Source of the DNA: Paenibacillus sp. N3.4
GTDB taxonomy: Bacteria; Bacillota; Bacilli; Paenibacillales; NBRC-103111
DNA length: 37,926 bases
Assembly: GCF_008017805.1 (NCBI RefSeq)
Contig: NZ_VRTT01000069.1
Coordinates: 1 to 37,926, forward strand
Direction of reading: 5' to 3'
Positions 23,305 to 31,397 of this stretch are shown here, in pieces. Made by a program: the position numbers and the translations under genes. Each line of letters begins with the position of its first letter. Position 1 is the first letter of the stretch. The notes under the pieces are model-generated. The model did not search any database. It saw only the letters and a program-made list of their open reading frames with translations, and was not told the origin of the DNA.

Positions 23305-24600
23305 ATGGCTGATCTAAGCATTAATCTTGCGGGTATTGTTTCGCCTAATCCTTTCTGGTTAGCGTCCGCCCCGCCGACGAACACAGGGTATCAAGTTCAG
23401 CGAGCTTTTGAAGCGGGTTGGGGCGGAGCGGTTTGGAAAACGCTTGGCGACCCTATTATTAATACGTCATCCCGCTTTGCGGCTGTACATTTTAATGGTC
23501 AACGCGTGGCGGGATTCAATAATATCGAACTTATTACGGATCGCCCGCTGGAGATCAATTTGAAAGAAATTTACGAAACGAAGAAGCGTTTCCCGCACCA
23601 TGCGGTCATTGCTTCCTTAATGGTCGAACCGAGCCGCGAGAAGTGGCATGAGATTGTGAAAAAGGTGGAGGCCATCGGCGTGGACGGCTTGGAACTGAAT
23701 TTCGGCTGTCCGCATGGGATGGCGGAGCGGGGGATGGGCGCTGCTTCGGGGCAGCAGCCTGATCTTGTGGAAGCACAAACCATGTGGGTCAAAGAGGTTG
23801 CGACGACCCCGGTCATTGTGAAGCTAACGCCGAATATCACCGATATTACAAGCACAGCCAAAGCAGCTGTTCGTGGCGGCGCGGATGCGATCTCTTTAAT
23901 TAATACGATTAATTCACTGGCAGGCGTTGATCTCGATTCTTGGAATACCATTCCGCATGTTGGCGGTAAAGGCGCTCATGGCGGTTATTGTGGACCTGCG
24001 GTTAAACCGATCGCGCTCAATATGGTTGCAGAGTGTGCGCGTAATGTTAACGTAGGCGTACCCATATCCGGTATTGGCGGCATCTCCAACTGGAGCGACG
24101 CGGTTGAATTCATGCTGATGGGTGCAACCGGTGTGCAAATTTGTACGGCAGCGATGCATCATGGCTTCCGCATTGTGGAGGATATGATCGATGGTTTAAA
24201 TAACTATTTGGATGCAAAAGGGATTGCCAGCGTCTCTGAGTTGGTCGGTAAATCCGTTTCCCGTTATTCGGATTGGGGTAATTTGGATTTGAATTATGCG
24301 GTTGTCGCACGCATTGATACGGAAACCTGCATTAACTGCAACAAGTGCCACATTGCCTGTGAGGATACTTCCCATCAATGCATTGATATGTTGACAGCTG
24401 ACGATGGCAATAAATATTTGCAAGTGCGCGAGGAAGATTGTGTGGGGTGTAATCTATGCTCAATCGTGTGTCCTGTTGATGGCGCAATATCGATGATTGA
24501 GGTGCCTGCAGCGGAAGCTCCTATGACTTGGAACGAAAGGCAGAAAGCGATTGCTGGCTTGTCCCCTGGTAAAGGGATCACCAAGAAGGAGGCTATTTAA
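23305..24600 (+). CDS. preA: NAD-dependent dihydropyrimidine dehydrogenase, PreA subunit
   Basis: A 431-residue FMN-dependent TIM-barrel protein of the dihydroorotate/dihydropyrimidine dehydrogenase family. ELNFGCPHGMAERGMGAASGQ contains the catalytic region expected to protonate the pyrimidine ring, and GIGGISNWSDAVEFMLMGA the phosphate loop. The C-terminus is a two-cluster ferredoxin domain (CINCNKCHIACEDTSHQC and CVGCNLCSIVCPVDG). It takes electrons from PreT. GGAGGG precedes the ATG. The hydA start lies four bases past its stop, and the hydA ribosome binding site is inside its 3' end. Confidence 0.93.
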   Translation: MADLSINLAGIVSPNPFWLASAPPTNTGYQVQRAFEAGWGGAVWKTLGDPIINTSSRFAAVHFNGQRVAGFNNIELITDRPLEINLKEIYETKKRFPHHAVIASLMVEPSREKWHEIVKKVEAIGVDGLELNFGCPHGMAERGMGAASGQQPDLVEAQTMWVKEVATTPVIVKLTPNITDITSTAKAAVRGGADAISLINTINSLAGVDLDSWNTIPHVGGKGAHGGYCGPAVKPIALNMVAECARNVNVGVPISGIGGISNWSDAVEFMLMGATGVQICTAAMHHGFRIVEDMIDGLNNYLDAKGIASVSELVGKSVSRYSDWGNLDLNYAVVARIDTETCINCNKCHIACEDTSHQCIDMLTADDGNKYLQVREEDCVGCNLCSIVCPVDGAISMIEVPAAEAPMTWNERQKAIAGLSPGKGITKKEAI

Positions 24601-24603
24601 TCG

Positions 24604-26045
24604 ATGACCAAGCTCATTAAGAATGGAACAATCGTTACGGCTGCCGATCAATATCAAGCGGATATTCGTATTGAGGGTGGAATCATTACGCAAATTGGGT
24701 TGAATCTTTCCGCGGATGACGCTGAAGTGATTGACGCAGCAGGCTATTACGTATTCCCGGGTGGGATCGACCCTCATACCCATCTGGATATGCCATTCGG
24801 CGGCACGATGACGGCAGATGATTTTGAAACAGGTACGAAGGCTGCCGCGTTCGGAGGCACGACGACGGTGATCGATTTTTGCCTAACGAATAAAGGTATT
24901 CCGCTCAGTCAATCTGTTGAAGCATGGCATAACAAAGCGGCGGGTAAAGCGGTGATCGATTATGGTTTTCATTTAATGATCGGAGAAATCAATGACGCTG
25001 TGTTAGCTGAGCTGCGACGATTATTAACGAACAAGGAATCACTTCGCTTAAAGTGTTTATGGCCTATAAGCATGTGTTTCAGGCTGATGACGGAACTTTG
25101 TACCGGACATTGCTTGAGGCCAAGCGGCATGGGGCATTGGTCATGGTGCATGCGGAGAACGGAGATGTGATCGAGTATCTCGTGCAGCAAGCGCTTGAAG
25201 CCGGTCATACGGATCCCATTTATCATGCGCTGACACGGCCTTCTCTGATTGAAGGGGAAGCAACGGGGCGTGCGGCCAAGCTTACGGCGCTGGCGGGTTC
25301 CCAGCTCTATGTTGTTCACGTGACCTGCCAAGAGGCGGTTCAGCAAATTACCGAAGCTCGCAATCATGGCATCGATATATGGGGAGAAACGTGCCCGCAG
25401 TATTTGCTGCTGGATCAGACGTATTTAGAAAAGCCGGATTTCGAGGGGGCTAAATACGTGTGGTCGCCTCCACTTCGCCCTAAGAAGCATCAAGATGTGC
25501 TCTGGAATGCTTTGAGTAGTGGCCAATTGCAGACGCTAGGCTCTGATCACTGCTCCTTTAATTATAGAGGACAAAAAGAATTAGGACTTGGCGATTTCAG
25601 CAAAATTCCAAATGGCGGGCCCGTCATTGAAGATCGTTTCTCGATCCTTTACTCAGAAGGAGTAGGGAAAGGTCGCATCACGATCAACCAGTTTGTAGAT
25701 ATCGTATCTACGAGGAGTGCGAAGCTGTTTGGATTGTTTCCTAAAAAAGGAACCATTGCTGTGGGGTGTGACGCAGATATTGTGATTTTCGACCCCCATG
25801 TGACAAGGACGATTTCAGCAGAAACCCATCATATGAATGTGGATTATAATCCTTTTGAAGGGATTGTACTTACAGGTGAACCTGTTTCTGTCCTATCTCG
25901 GGGTGAATTCGTAATCCAAAATAAACAATTTGTAGGCAAAGCCGGCACAGGTCAATATCTGAAGCGGGGCACTTATAAGTCGGGGGCGCTATCGGTTGTT
26001 GAAAAGAAGGCAGCTGGGCGGAATGAAGGTGCTACTCATGTCTGA
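24604..26045 (+). pseudogene. hydA: Dihydropyrimidinase with a one-base frameshift
   Basis: The first ~139 codons encode the start of a D-hydantoinase/dihydropyrimidinase, including the zinc ligands in PHTHLDMPFGG. Frame then shifts at about 25021-25023: one added base restores ITSLKVFMAYK, whose last Lys is the carboxylated metal ligand, followed by VMVHAENGDVIEYL, VHVTCQEA, WSPPLRPK, and GSDHCSFN. Restored length is 480 residues, normal for the family. The enzyme opens dihydrouracil or dihydrothymine to the N-carbamoyl amino acid. As written the product is split and would lack activity. No slippery heptamer for programmed -1 shifting is seen. Sequencing error is likely because the remaining frame is perfectly conserved. 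Confidence 0.9.
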
Positions 26046-26241
26046 TTACAAACAATACATGCAGGAAAAGTTGAGACTCGATGGCTTTGTAGCACAAGGG
26101 TTTAAAATTGCCGGGGTGAAAGAAGATTTGAGCGGTACTTGGCTCGAACTTGAACACCCCGGTGGTGAAGCTGCCCAATTGCATCTGACTACGGCTAACG
26201 CCAGAAAGTATTTTGCGACTTTGCTCATAGAACAAAAATAA
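26038..26241 (+). CDS. Small protein co-encoded with hydA, function unknown
   Basis: A 67-residue ORF whose ATG overlaps the last eight bases of hydA, so it is translationally coupled. It has no membrane segment and no cysteines. The sequence (MSDYKQYMQEKLRLDGFVAQGFKIAGVKEDL...ELEHPGGEAAQLHLTTANARKYFATLL) reads like a compact globular protein. I do not recognise a family. Its position suggests a role in pyrimidine catabolism, perhaps as an accessory to the hydrolase or regulator, but that is inference only. Confidence 0.65.
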   Translation: MSDYKQYMQEKLRLDGFVAQGFKIAGVKEDLSGTWLELEHPGGEAAQLHLTTANARKYFATLLIEQK

Positions 26242-26258
26242 GAGAACGCGCCTCCGTT

Positions 26259-27872
26259 TTACTGAATCGCTCCATGCAAATACTCATAGCCGTAAATAGC
26301 GAGCTCGATGGCCAATCGTTTTTGCGGATGCATATAATCGTCACCTAATAAGGCGGAAATTTTGTCCAAACGATGATATAAGGTTTGCCTTACAACAAAT
26401 AGTTCTTTGGCCGTGTCCTGCTTGGAACCGCAAAGGGCTAAATAGGTTTTTAACGTCTTTACCAAGTGAGCGTTTTTCTCGCGATCGTATCGGAGCAGAG
26501 CACCTAAATACTCCTCGATAAATGACGGGAGGAAACCCGTTTTTTTCATTTGTGTAATGACCTTATGAACGTGTAGTTCCTGATAGAACGGCTTGGCAAG
26601 CATTCCGGTATCTTTCTGGATTTGAATCGTTTCCTTAGCTGTCTCATAACTATCTTGCAGGAGTGCCGGATCATGGATGGCTTTACCGATGCCGAACAAA
26701 GATGAGAAAAGAGGGTTGCCTTGCTGTTGCTCCGTCTTTTGCAGTCTTGAAATAGCTCTGGAAATACGCTCTTGCATAGGTGATGCAGGCAATTGGTCAA
26801 GTAAAATGAACACGATCTGATCCTGCAGGATGGTTGGCATAAGATGAAAGTTTTCACCCTCGAAAATGGCTCTGGCAACCATATGTTTCTGGATGAGATG
26901 AGCCTCTCGGTCTTTATCCTCAGTTTTGCCTGTTGCGCGTCAAACACGCATACAAGAATTCGGTTCAGCTTCGCAGATGGTTTTGTGGAAGATATATAGT
27001 CGCGGATCTCCTGTTGAGTGTGTTTGCCGCTTAACCAATCAGTCAGCCATAGATCTTCCTGATATCGTTCTTTTTTCTTCTATATATTTGGTGCGCATCA
27101 TTTCTTGGGCAATCGCAGTTGCGAAACGGTCTAAAGCTAGGATTTGAAATTCACTGAGTTCTTGATTGGCAAGTAAAATCAGGTCGGCGAACAAAAGTTC
27201 TAAAGCTAGAATAGGGCGATGGGCAAGTTTGTTTTGGGATAGAGGATCTGTGAGGATTTCCCCTTGAACCCATTGCTCATAAAAGGCATTCGCTTGTTGT
27301 TTAGGCAGGGATGGAACAAACTGCGGATCAGCTCCGAAAGGGAAAAAAGCGACTTGAGATCGTGTTGTTTGATGAAGCAGTTTTAAGAGCGGCTGCAAGC
27401 CTTTGCCGGAAAGCAGCAATTGATTGAGCTGCGTGGAAAGCGACTCAAGTTCGGACACCATTTTGTGATGCTGATGGATAAAATAAAAGTGCAGATCTTG
27501 CGTGATGTCGATGTAACGCACCTCTTCATGGAAGAAGATAAGCGGAAAATTCTCGCGAATGGCAAGCTCTTTCATTCGTTCTAAGGGTTGCTTCGTATAC
27601 GTCCCAAGTTCTATACATAAGCCAGAGGCTCCGCTGTCGATCAACTGCTGTAAGAAGGATAGGCTAAGCTCCTCATCATCCCGCCAACCGATACCGGTGT
27701 TAAGAATCAGTTCGTTGCCATTGAGAAGGTGACCAACTTGAGTAACCTCCATGATATGCACCCATCGAACGGTGCGGTTTAATGCTTTCTCGCTCGCGAT
27801 GACTTCTACGTTGTGAAATAAAGGGCGCAAAAGAATATCTTTCACGGTTAGTTGAAGCAGGGTTTGTACCAT
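26259..27872 (-). pseudogene. PucR-family transcription regulator with two opposing frameshifts
   Basis: The N-terminal part (LLQLTVKDILLRPLFHNVEVIASEKALNRTVRWVHIMEV) is a PucR sensor domain. The C-terminal end (FFVVRQTLYHRLDKISALLGDD, equivalent segment KELFVVRQTLYHRL) is the PucR helix-turn-helix. Between them frame is lost in a T6 run at 27071-27076 (one base too many) and regained at T4 26924-26927 (one too few). The reading between them gives EERYQEDLWLTDWLSGKH and LNRILVCVFDAQQAK, normal for the family. Corrected length is 537 residues. Such regulators respond to purine or pyrimidine breakdown products. Start 27872 has GGTGG upstream. It probably controls both flanking units. Confidence 0.88.
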
Positions 27873-27994
27873 GATGTTCACCACCTTAATGTTAGATAAA
27901 GTAACATATAAATAAAAACAACTGGTTTTAATCATTATACAATATGTCCAATGAGTTATGGGAAAAATTCATTCAGCCAGGAGATGAACGTGAG
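27873..27994. promoter_or_regulatory. Divergent control region between the PucR gene and mmsA
   Basis: This 122-bp stretch must hold both promoters. TTATACAAT (27935-27943) could be a -10 box for mmsA. A weak inverted pair AAAAC/GTTTT (27915-27919/27925-27929) lies just upstream and could be an operator. No -35 boxes are convincing. Confidence 0.4.
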
Positions 27995-29437
27995 ATGAGC
28001 CGATTGCAAAATTTGATCAATGGCGTATGGATCGACTCGGTGAGTAAAGAGGAGGAGCAAGTTCTGAATCCTGCGACCGGGGAAATCGTAGCAACTGTTC
28101 CACTTTCTACTGTAGATGAGGTTGAGAAGGCTGTGGAGGCTGCACAGGCTGCCTTTGAAAGTTGGAGTCGAACGCCTGTACCCAAGCGTGCTAGAGTATT
28201 GTTTCGTTATTGGCAGTTGCTCCAAGAGCATGAACAGGCGCTGGCGACATTAATCACAAAGGAAAATGGCAAAAGCTATAAAGAAGCTTTAGGCGAAGTG
28301 CTTCGCGGTATTGAATGTGTGGAATTTGCTGCAGGAGCCCCCTCTCATATGATGGGTTCTACACTTGCCAACATATCTGCCGATATGGATTCAGAACTTT
28401 TTCGGGTGCCGCTCGGGGTGATTGGTGGCATTACGCCTTTTAATTTTCCAATGATGGTGCCTTGTTGGATGTTTCCGTTAGCGATTGCATGCGGGAATAC
28501 TTTCGTATTAAAACCGTCAGAACGGACGCCGCTTACAGCGATGAAGCTGGCAGCTTTGTTCCAAGAAGCGGGACTGCCGAATGGCGTGTTAAATGTCGTT
28601 CATGGTGCTCATGATGTCGTGAATACACTCACGACGACACCTAATGTAAAAGCTATTTCATTTGTGGGATCGCAGCCTGTTGCGAAATATGTGTATGAAA
28701 AGGCTTCAGCCTCAGGTAAAAGGGTGCAGGCATTGGCAGGCGCTAAAAATTACCATATTGTCATGCCGGATGCGCATGTAGAGAAATCCGTAGAGAATAT
28801 CATCATGTCTTCCTTTGGGAGTGCGGGAGAGCGATGCATGGCCTGTTCGGCCGTCGTTGTTGTTGGTGATGGAGATGCTTTTATGAAGACTCTGCTTGAT
28901 GAAGCAGCTCATATGGTGCTGGGTAATGGGCTAATGGACGAAGTGACGCTAACACCCATCATTCGTGGCGAGCAGCGCAGCAGAATTGAAGTCTATATCG
29001 ATAAGGGTAAGGAAGAGGGAGGCAGAGCTTTATTAGATGGGAGGAAAGGCGCAGGCGCGTTCGGAGGAAGGTTTTTTCTTGGGCGCTACGATTTTGATCA
29101 AGTGAAGCCGCAGATGGCGATCGCGAAGGAAGAAATTTTCGGACCTGTATTATCGGTTTTCCGAGCAGACCAATTAGAAGATGCCTTGGTTTTGGTGAAC
29201 CAATCGCGATTTGGAAATTCAGCCGTTATTTATACGGAAAATGCCAAAGCTGTTCGTAAATTTCGCGAAGAAGTCGAAGCAGGTATGCTTGGGGTCAACG
29301 TCGGTGTCCCTGCACCTATGGCCTTTTTCCCTTTCTCCGGATGGAAGGATTCGTTTTATGGTGATTTGCACGCGAATGGCAAAGATGGCGTAGAATTTTA
29401 TACAAAGAAAAAAATGATCACCTCCCGTTATTTTTGA
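27995..29437 (+). CDS. mmsA: CoA-acylating (methyl)malonate-semialdehyde dehydrogenase
   Basis: A 480-residue aldehyde dehydrogenase of the MmsA/IolA group. NAD-binding motifs are GGITPFNFPMMVP and ISFVGSQPVAK, and the catalytic Cys ~281 lies in FGSAGERCMA, the group's typical form. It converts malonate semialdehyde to acetyl-CoA and CO2 (or methylmalonate semialdehyde to propionyl-CoA), which completes the route from uracil or thymine. I start it at 27995 behind AGGAG; a longer frame from 27944 has no ribosome binding site. It is divergent from the PucR gene and is followed by a terminator. Confidence 0.9.
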   Translation: MSRLQNLINGVWIDSVSKEEEQVLNPATGEIVATVPLSTVDEVEKAVEAAQAAFESWSRTPVPKRARVLFRYWQLLQEHEQALATLITKENGKSYKEALGEVLRGIECVEFAAGAPSHMMGSTLANISADMDSELFRVPLGVIGGITPFNFPMMVPCWMFPLAIACGNTFVLKPSERTPLTAMKLAALFQEAGLPNGVLNVVHGAHDVVNTLTTTPNVKAISFVGSQPVAKYVYEKASASGKRVQALAGAKNYHIVMPDAHVEKSVENIIMSSFGSAGERCMACSAVVVVGDGDAFMKTLLDEAAHMVLGNGLMDEVTLTPIIRGEQRSRIEVYIDKGKEEGGRALLDGRKGAGAFGGRFFLGRYDFDQVKPQMAIAKEEIFGPVLSVFRADQLEDALVLVNQSRFGNSAVIYTENAKAVRKFREEVEAGMLGVNVGVPAPMAFFPFSGWKDSFYGDLHANGKDGVEFYTKKKMITSRYF

Positions 29438-29463
29438 TCGATCAAAATAGAGAGAACACAAGG

Positions 29464-29488
29464 ACCTAAGCTGATGCTAGGTTTTTTT
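29464..29488 (+). terminator. Terminator after mmsA
   Basis: ACCTA and GC pair with GC and TAGGT (one bulged A, four-base loop), followed by seven T. Confidence 0.85.
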
Positions 29489-29636
29489 ATTCATTGTCGG
29501 CGTCATGCCAATTTAGTATGATTGGTTTTACAATGGGCGGAAATAGGAGGCGAAATAATGAAATTACTATGAGAAACCATGAATTAACATCATAAATAAT
29601 TAATGTCATTAAATAATTATGGAGGACCTTTTCATT

Positions 29637-31397
29637 ATGAAACGAAAGCAAAAGCAAAACTCGATGGGACAGTATGCAGAGCTGCTCAGGCGCTATCTTC
29701 TGCCTCAAAGAAAGACCCTTGTGGTCTTAACGGTTCTCTTATTTATGTCGATTGGTTTGCAGCTCATCAACCCGCAAATCATTCGGTATTTTATTGATAC
29801 CGCGCAATCGCAAAGCTCGATGCAGCCCTTAGTTACAGCAGCAATACTGTTTATTGGATTTTCACTCATTCAACAGCTGGTTTCGGTTATTGCTACCTAT
29901 TTTAGCGAAAATATAGGATGGAAGACGACGAACACTTTACGAGTAGATTTAGCGGCACATTGCTTATCGCTTGATATGTCTTTTCATAAATCCCATACCT
30001 CTGGCTCCTTAATTGAGCGCGTGGATGGCGATGTCAATGCCTTGGCCAATTTTTTTTCCAGTATGATGATTCATTTATTAGGTAACTTGCTGCTTATGGC
30101 TGGCATTATCGTTTTACTTTTTCGGGAGAATTGGTTCATTGGTCTGGGGATGGCCTTGTTCGTCATTTTCGCGGTGTATATGATTCAATGGATTCGAAAA
30201 TTCGCTGTTCCGGTTTGGGCGAAATGGCGTCAGGCGAACGCGGAGTTCTACGGTTTTATTGGTGAGCATTTGGAAGGAACCGAGGATATCAGGGCCAATG
30301 GAGCTGTTGGTTTCGTGATGAATCGTTTCTACATGATGCTTAGAAAGATGCTTCCGCTTCGCATTAAAGCCTTTCTAGGCTTTTGCGCGATGTGGAACAT
30401 GTCAATTTTCGTTTTCGCCCTAGGCAATGCGATGGCATTTGCAATTAGTGCTTATCTTTGGAAAACACAACATATTTCGTTGGGAACTGTTTATTTAATT
30501 TTCTTTTACACGGAACTACTAGCGAAACCGATTGAAAAAATACGAACGCAAATGGAAGATTTACAAAAAGCCGATGCGAGCATATCTCGGATTCGTGAGC
30601 TATTCGCAACCAAATCGGACATTCAGGATGGTCATGGCGCACAGCTTTCGGAAGGGCCGCTTGCTGTTGAATTTCAGGATGTCACGTTTAGTTACGATGG
30701 CGATCAGCCGACGATAGATGGACTGAATTTGCAAGTAAAGCCAGGGGAAGTTCTTGGTTTGCTTGGAAGAACGGGCAGCGGTAAATCGACCATGGCCCGA
30801 TTGCTTCTTCGTTTCTACGATCCTCAAAGTGGAGCTATCGTTTTAGGCGGCACCGATATTCGCAGCTGTAAGCTGGCTGACTTAAGAAAAAGGGTTGCCC
30901 TTGTCACCCAAAATATTGAAATTATGCAAGGGACTATCCGCGACAATTTAACTTTTTACGATGCTTCTATTTCTGATGCGCAAATTATCGATGTATTAAC
31001 GGAGCTTGGATTGGGTGGCTGGTATGAAGCCATGCCTGAGGGGCTGGATACGCAGTTAGCTTCAGGAGGAGGTAATCTCTCTGCCGGTGAGGCGCAGCTG
31101 CTAGCGTTTGCTCGCGTATTTCTTACGAATCCTGGTCTTGTCATTATGGACGAAGCTTCCTCAAGGCTTGACCCGCTTACCGAGCAGCGTATGGAGAAAG
31201 CAATCTCCAAGTTGTTGACGGAGCGCACTTGTATCATCATTGCCCATCGATTGACAACCGTGCAGAGAGCGGATCACATTCTCATCTTGGACAATGGCTG
31301 TGTGTTGGAATCGGGGAGAAGAGAGCATTTGGCCGCAGATCCGAGCTCACGATTTAGCCAATTAGTAGCTACAGGACTTGAGGAGGTATTGGCATGA
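29637..31397 (+). CDS. ABC exporter subunit 1 (half-transporter, catalytic Walker B)
   Basis: A 586-residue half-transporter. About six membrane helices occupy residues ~25-300, and a nucleotide-binding domain follows (~345-580). The domain has Walker A GLLGRTGSGKST, Q-loop VTQNIEIMQG, signature LSAGEAQ (degenerate), Walker B LVIMDEASSRLD with the catalytic Glu, and switch His in IIAHRLTT. It overlaps the next gene by ATGA, and the partner has the opposite pattern, so they form a heterodimer. GGAGG precedes the ATG at 29637; the ATG at 29619 overlaps that site. Substrate is unknown. Confidence 0.9.
   Translation: MKRKQKQNSMGQYAELLRRYLLPQRKTLVVLTVLLFMSIGLQLINPQIIRYFIDTAQSQSSMQPLVTAAILFIGFSLIQQLVSVIATYFSENIGWKTTNTLRVDLAAHCLSLDMSFHKSHTSGSLIERVDGDVNALANFFSSMMIHLLGNLLLMAGIIVLLFRENWFIGLGMALFVIFAVYMIQWIRKFAVPVWAKWRQANAEFYGFIGEHLEGTEDIRANGAVGFVMNRFYMMLRKMLPLRIKAFLGFCAMWNMSIFVFALGNAMAFAISAYLWKTQHISLGTVYLIFFYTELLAKPIEKIRTQMEDLQKADASISRIRELFATKSDIQDGHGAQLSEGPLAVEFQDVTFSYDGDQPTIDGLNLQVKPGEVLGLLGRTGSGKSTMARLLLRFYDPQSGAIVLGGTDIRSCKLADLRKRVALVTQNIEIMQGTIRDNLTFYDASISDAQIIDVLTELGLGGWYEAMPEGLDTQLASGGGNLSAGEAQLLAFARVFLTNPGLVIMDEASSRLDPLTEQRMEKAISKLLTERTCIIIAHRLTTVQRADHILILDNGCVLESGRREHLAADPSSRFSQLVATGLEEVLA

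Noticed and set aside
25021..25030. Programmed -1 frameshift in hydA
   Set aside because: No X-XXY-YYZ slippery heptamer lies at the break, and I did not identify a downstream stimulatory stem; a sequence error or mutation is more likely.
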